Below are positions 60,615 through 64,000 of a stretch of DNA of 64,000 bases, piece after piece. The stretch comes from Bradyrhizobium sp. BR13661. GTDB lineage: Bacteria; Pseudomonadota; Alphaproteobacteria; Rhizobiales; Xanthobacteraceae. The stretch covers positions 202,645 to 266,644 of the forward strand of contig NZ_JARXWB010000009.1 of assembly GCF_029892425.1 (NCBI RefSeq), given 5' to 3'. The position numbers and the translations under genes are program-made. Below the pieces are notes generated by a model. That model saw nothing but the letters and a program-made list of their open reading frames with translations. It did not search any database and was not told where the DNA came from. Within the stretch, counting starts at the first letter, position 1. Each line of letters begins with the position of its first letter.

Positions 60615-62159
60615 TTGCGCTATCTCTTCGAGAAGTACGCGTTCGACACCGACCGGCGCGAGCTGCATCGTGGGGCGGACGTCGTCTCCGTCGCACCACA
60701 AGTGTTCGATCTGCTTGACTACCTGATCCGCAACAGGGAGCGGGTCGTCAGTAAAGACGACCTCATCAACGCCGTTTGGAATGGGCGCAGCGTTTCGGAT
60801 GCGGCACTGACGACCCGGCTGAATGCCGTCCGAAGCGCAATCGGCGATTCCGGGGAGGAACAGCGCCTCATCAAGACGTTGCCGCGCAAGGGATTCCGTT
60901 TCGTCGGACAGGTGCGGGAGGCGCGAGAAGCTGCGGGCCCCAATCCCGGCGATGCGCCCGAGAGCACTCTAGCGGTTCCCGACAAGCCTTCCATCGCCGT
61001 GCTGCCGTTCGAGAACATGAGCGGTGACCCCGAACAGGAATACTTCGCGGACGGAATGGTTGAAGAGATCATCACGGCGCTTTCGCGGTTCAAATCGCTG
61101 TTCGTAATCGCTCGCAATTCGAGCTTCACCTTTAAAGGCCGAGCCGTCGATATCAAGGAAGTCGGGCGCAGGCTTGGCGTGCGCTATGTCCTTGAAGGGG
61201 CTGTGCGCAAGGCGTCGGGGAAAGTCCGCATTACAGGGCAGTTGATTGATGCGGTGACGGGCGCACACATCTGGGCGGACAGATTCGAGCGCGACCTGAC
61301 AGACGTTTTCGCTCTCCAGGACGAAGTCACGGTCGCCGTTGTCTCAGCCATTCAGCCAAGATTGCTTCAAACCGAGATAGATTTGGCGGCTCGCCGGCCG
61401 AACAACCTCAGCGCCTACGACCTTTGTCTTCGCGCACAACACTTCCAATCATGGACGCGGGTCGGATCGGCCGAGAGCCTGCGGCTTGCCTCTCGCGCAT
61501 TGGAGATTGACCCTCGGTACGGCTTTGCTGCTACCCTTGCAGGGGAATGCCACCTCCGAAATGCACGTATGGGGTGGGCGGCCGATCCAAAGTCGGAAAT
61601 TGCAGAAGGATTGCGGCTGCTCCGATTGGCACTCAGTATCGACGGGAACGCCACTTTGGCACTGAGTCTGCTTGGCAACGCAACCGCTACCTTTTCTGAC
61701 GATTACGATACAGCTAGGGAGATGGTGGATCGTGCGGTCGCACTAAACCCTAATTCATCCCGCGTATGGGACCAGCGAGGTTTCGCTTACCTGGTGGCGG
61801 GGCAGCCCGACGAGGCAATCCGCAGCTTTGAGCGCCGCATTCGATTGAGCCCATTTGATCCGTTGCTTTTTTCAACGCTTGGAGGAATGAGCGTTGCATT
61901 CATCGGTCTTCGTCGTTTCGATGAGGCAGTCGCGACAGCCAGGAAGGCCGTCCGCCAAAACCCGCTTTATCCTTTCGCTTATCGCGGCCTTGCGTCGGCC
62001 CTGGCTCATCTGGGACGCGAAGCAGAGGCAAAGGAGGCAGTGGCCTGTCTCTTCAAACTCGAACCCGATTTTCGCATTTCTGAACGGGTGCCGCGCGGCG
62101 GCGCATCGCGGCTTCAGTTGTATATCGACGGCCTCCGCAAAGCAGGACTTCCGGAGTGA
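60615..62159 (+). CDS. Winged-helix regulator with TolB-like and TPR domains, copy 2
   Basis: A 514-residue paralogue of the protein at 56542-58104 with the same order: winged helix (residues 1-105; VAPQVFDLLDYLIRNR, LPRKGFRFVG), TolB-like domain (IAVLPFENMSGDPEQEYF, about 130-265), TPR repeats to the end. TTG 60615 follows GGGGG by 9 bases. The winged helices of the two copies are far more alike than the TPR parts, so they may share DNA sites but sense different partners. Confidence 0.83.
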   Translation: MRYLFEKYAFDTDRRELHRGADVVSVAPQVFDLLDYLIRNRERVVSKDDLINAVWNGRSVSDAALTTRLNAVRSAIGDSGEEQRLIKTLPRKGFRFVGQVREAREAAGPNPGDAPESTLAVPDKPSIAVLPFENMSGDPEQEYFADGMVEEIITALSRFKSLFVIARNSSFTFKGRAVDIKEVGRRLGVRYVLEGAVRKASGKVRITGQLIDAVTGAHIWADRFERDLTDVFALQDEVTVAVVSAIQPRLLQTEIDLAARRPNNLSAYDLCLRAQHFQSWTRVGSAESLRLASRALEIDPRYGFAATLAGECHLRNARMGWAADPKSEIAEGLRLLRLALSIDGNATLALSLLGNATATFSDDYDTAREMVDRAVALNPNSSRVWDQRGFAYLVAGQPDEAIRSFERRIRLSPFDPLLFSTLGGMSVAFIGLRRFDEAVATARKAVRQNPLYPFAYRGLASALAHLGREAEAKEAVACLFKLEPDFRISERVPRGGASRLQLYIDGLRKAGLPE

Positions 62160-62243
62160 CGCGGCGTGTCCGTCCCGCGAACCCACCGATTTGATCGAGT
62201 AGGCCGCGACCGCGATTTGATTTCCGCTCATGGCTCATCGCTG

Positions 62244-62335
62244 CCGCATCCCACGGCCGAGGATATGTCGGCTGTCAGGGGTAGACAGGACCTAACTTAA
62301 CCCAGCTAAACCGTCGCGATTGACCCATTGCTGAC
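62244..62335. repeat. 92-bp intergenic repeat, copy B
   Basis: Direct repeat of copy A with about seven differences. It lies between two convergent genes. The shared wording includes ATATGTCGGCTGTCAGGGG and CCGTCGCGATTGACCC. Confidence 0.8.
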
Positions 62336-62369
62336 TTGGCTAACGATCACTCGGACTTAGCGGGCTCGT

Positions 62370-63626
62370 TCACAATTTTGCGAAGCTGCTCGCCAGTTCG
62401 TACATCCGCAGAAAAATGATGTACTCGTCGCGCTCGAATGCGAAGAAGTAGTTGGTGCCCCACTTCGCCAGTTGTTCGCTGATCGCCTCGCCGTTTATCC
62501 GATTCGCATTCCGATAAAGGTATTTGGGAGGCCATTGAGGCGCGCCGTCAATTGAGACGATCGAACTGTCGCAAAAAGCAAAGCCGCGTAGTTCCGGCTT
62601 AATCTCAGCTGCTGAATAATCTAAACGTTCCTTTGCGTTCATTTCGGCAGGAAGTTCACCGCTAGGCTCCAGCCTGTTGATCGAGAGATCTGTGTGGGCC
62701 GGGTAAACGTCGCCTTCAACTTGGCGGTTGAAGAAGATCACTGCGCCGGGTTCGCGGCGGGCCAATCCATTATGCCCCGGAGAGACACCAGGAAAGTAAT
62801 CTTGGAACCGGTTCCCTTCGATGAGCGGAGGCTTGTTAGGCCCCATAGCAATATCCCAAAGCGGTTCCTGCGTCCGCTTATCAGCAAACCAATAGGCTGG
62901 TTTGCTGGACGGCCACCCGGGTGTCACGACATCGCGCACCGCGTCGGAGAGCTTCAGTCTTGAAATACCGAAGCACTGTGTGGCCATCACCCGAAGCCCC
63001 GGCTTCCACTTAGGTGCATCCCACATGTTTTTCGGATTGATGCCCAACAACTCGTAAGTGATGAAATTCCTTTTCGCCTCAGTCTCACGCCACGCTTGCC
63101 ATTCCTCGCGCGTTGCTCGGGTAATTGTGGCACCTAGGAATTTCAGTTCGGAACGCGGGCTGTCGTACGCATCCTCCGACGCGTAGGCTACGCCAGACCA
63201 AGGCTCGTCAGCACGTTCGTACGTGACCACGAGCGGTAGTAGCGCTTTTGGGACTTTGCCGTTCTGCGTGGTCTCGCCATTGCAGCCGTCAGGCAAGAGC
63301 ACTGCGACACCGTGCTGATCTCTTGTCTTGAGCCCGAAGATTGCGGGGACGACGCCAACTTCGACTGTTCGGTCGTTATCCTTGTAGGTGGTGATTTTGA
63401 CGCGGCAACCGACCACGATGTCGAAATCAAGCGGCTCGCCTTTGTACAGATAGCCGGCCTTGAACCGATAATAGTACCCGCGATCCTCACCGGGCACGGT
63501 GACCTGGACCGATTTCGTAAAGCTCCAACGACTGAAGAAGAGCCGAGGTTGCCCGATCAACAGCATAAGCCCCACGCCAAGCAAAACGACGACGATTGCG
63601 AAAATCGAACTGGGTAATGTCTTCAT
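62370..63626 (-). CDS. Membrane-anchored hypothetical protein, 418 residues
   Basis: A 418-residue protein with one N-terminal membrane helix (about residues 7-26) and a large outer domain, probably periplasmic. Words such as YYYRFKAGYLYKGEPLDFD and WGTNYFFAFERDEYIIFLR look like a beta-rich fold. No family or catalytic motif is recognised. GC content is lower than in the core of the window. It is convergent with the regulator copy 2 gene. Confidence 0.65.
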   Translation of the reverse strand: MKTLPSSIFAIVVVLLGVGLMLLIGQPRLFFSRWSFTKSVQVTVPGEDRGYYYRFKAGYLYKGEPLDFDIVVGCRVKITTYKDNDRTVEVGVVPAIFGLKTRDQHGVAVLLPDGCNGETTQNGKVPKALLPLVVTYERADEPWSGVAYASEDAYDSPRSELKFLGATITRATREEWQAWRETEAKRNFITYELLGINPKNMWDAPKWKPGLRVMATQCFGISRLKLSDAVRDVVTPGWPSSKPAYWFADKRTQEPLWDIAMGPNKPPLIEGNRFQDYFPGVSPGHNGLARREPGAVIFFNRQVEGDVYPAHTDLSINRLEPSGELPAEMNAKERLDYSAAEIKPELRGFAFCDSSIVSIDGAPQWPPKYLYRNANRINGEAISEQLAKWGTNYFFAFERDEYIIFLRMYELASSFAKL

Positions 63627-63910
63627 GCCAACTTATACGGGTCGATTGCGGTCGGATCGCTGTAGCGGCTTAGCCTCATAGCAAACGGAGGTTGTGGAAG
63701 TAACTGGTGACCTGCCATCTTTTGTGGTTTCGTTTTCAGCAATCGTTAGCCATAGATTTGCGGAACTGTGTGCGTAGGAAGGCGACCGTCGTCCGCGGAC
63801 CGCAAGTCGGCTTATGGCCCGCTGCTGACCTTCACGCGAACCACCGCAGCGTCCGCTGTCCGGCGTAGACCGGACCAGTCCTGAAAGAGGTTCGAGGTCG
63901 CAATCTGACC
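63627..63910. other. Gene-free interval with a divergent copy of the 92-bp repeat
   Basis: No gene is supported here. The segment 63850-63910 keeps the wording of the 92-bp repeat (TCCGCTGT...GTAGACCGGACC...TCGCAATCTGACCC) but is clearly more diverged. It abuts the left end of the IS element. Confidence 0.45.
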
Positions 63911-64000
63911 CTGGCTGTGTGAAAAGCCACGAGTCGGCTACGATTCCTCCGTTTCCTGATGGAGGACACGGATGGGACGCTTCGTTGAAGGCGCGGACAG
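63911..64000 (+). mobile_element. Insertion sequence, left end (IS1182-like), cut by window
   Basis: The segment CTGGCTGTGTGAAAAGCC at 63911-63928 looks like an IS terminal inverted repeat, and the transposase frame starts about 45 bases later after GATGGAGGACACGG. The exact left boundary and target duplication cannot be fixed because the other end is outside the window. Confidence 0.5.
63972..64000 (+). CDS. Transposase, N-terminal fragment (IS1182 family)
   Basis: Only nine codons are visible: MGRFVEGAD. This opening, after GGAGG, is what I know from IS1182-family transposases of Bradyrhizobium. The rest lies beyond the window, so intactness cannot be judged. Confidence 0.55.

Noticed and set aside
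1..64000. tRNA, rRNA, CRISPR arrays and replication origin signals.
   Set aside because: I looked for cloverleaf ends, conserved rRNA words, regular repeat-spacer patterns and clusters of DnaA boxes and saw none. A covariance-model scan would be decisive.

Overview
The window looks like chromosomal DNA of a Bradyrhizobium-type alphaproteobacterium. It has high GC, rhizobial gene families (FeuPQ-like two-component system, CycHJKL cytochrome c maturation, FdsGBACD formate dehydrogenase, paired OxlT transporters, NHEJ Ku) and the palindromic intergenic repeats common in that group. I found no rRNA, tRNA, CRISPR array or replication origin. The left edge cuts an MFS efflux gene and the right edge cuts what appears to be an IS1182-type insertion sequence.

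Layout. 0-6 kb: end of an MFS exporter, a thiamine-diphosphate enzyme, small exported or unknown proteins, an isolated Flp pilin, and ku with a small partner gene. 6-10.6 kb: a FeuPQ-like response regulator and kinase, a 467-residue unknown, and a small unknown with a plausible promoter. 10.7-14.8 kb: the ccmIEFH operon. 15-23.5 kb: chemotaxis receptor, DegP-type protease, and a second regulator-kinase pair coupled by overlapping codons to glnE. 23.5-30.6 kb: the fds formate dehydrogenase operon with a divergent LysR regulator and two nested dyads between them. 30.6-42.4 kb: PleC/DivJ-like kinase, CDF metal exporter, quinone-reductase-like and nitronate monooxygenase-like enzymes, exported or membrane unknowns, a coiled-coil protein with a large internal duplication, a fumarylacetoacetase-family enzyme and a ketopantoate-reductase-like enzyme.

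42.6-46.6 kb is the most interesting stretch. A CBS-domain gene, two OxlT-type oxalate/formate transporters and a 45-residue protein lie in a row on the minus strand. Each is preceded by the same 17-bp dyad (TGGMAT-N5-ATACMW), and three of the four are followed by clear intrinsic terminators. This looks like a small regulon of separate transcription units under one regulator, probably GntR/FadR type. It may connect oxalate/formate exchange with the formate dehydrogenase about 15 kb away.

46.7-56 kb: an Hsp70-like ATPase, a SRPBCC protein, DUF2147 and DUF2975/XRE genes diverging around a perfect 24-bp palindrome, two exported alpha/beta hydrolases, an ankyrin protein, a diheme cytochrome c, and a PQQ alcohol dehydrogenase with the D-x-D signature of lanthanide enzymes. 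56-64 kb is visibly lower in GC and more accessory. It holds two paralogous winged-helix/TolB-like/TPR regulators, small exported unknowns, a DUF1127 protein, a gene remnant, a duplicated 92-bp intergenic repeat and the IS element start.
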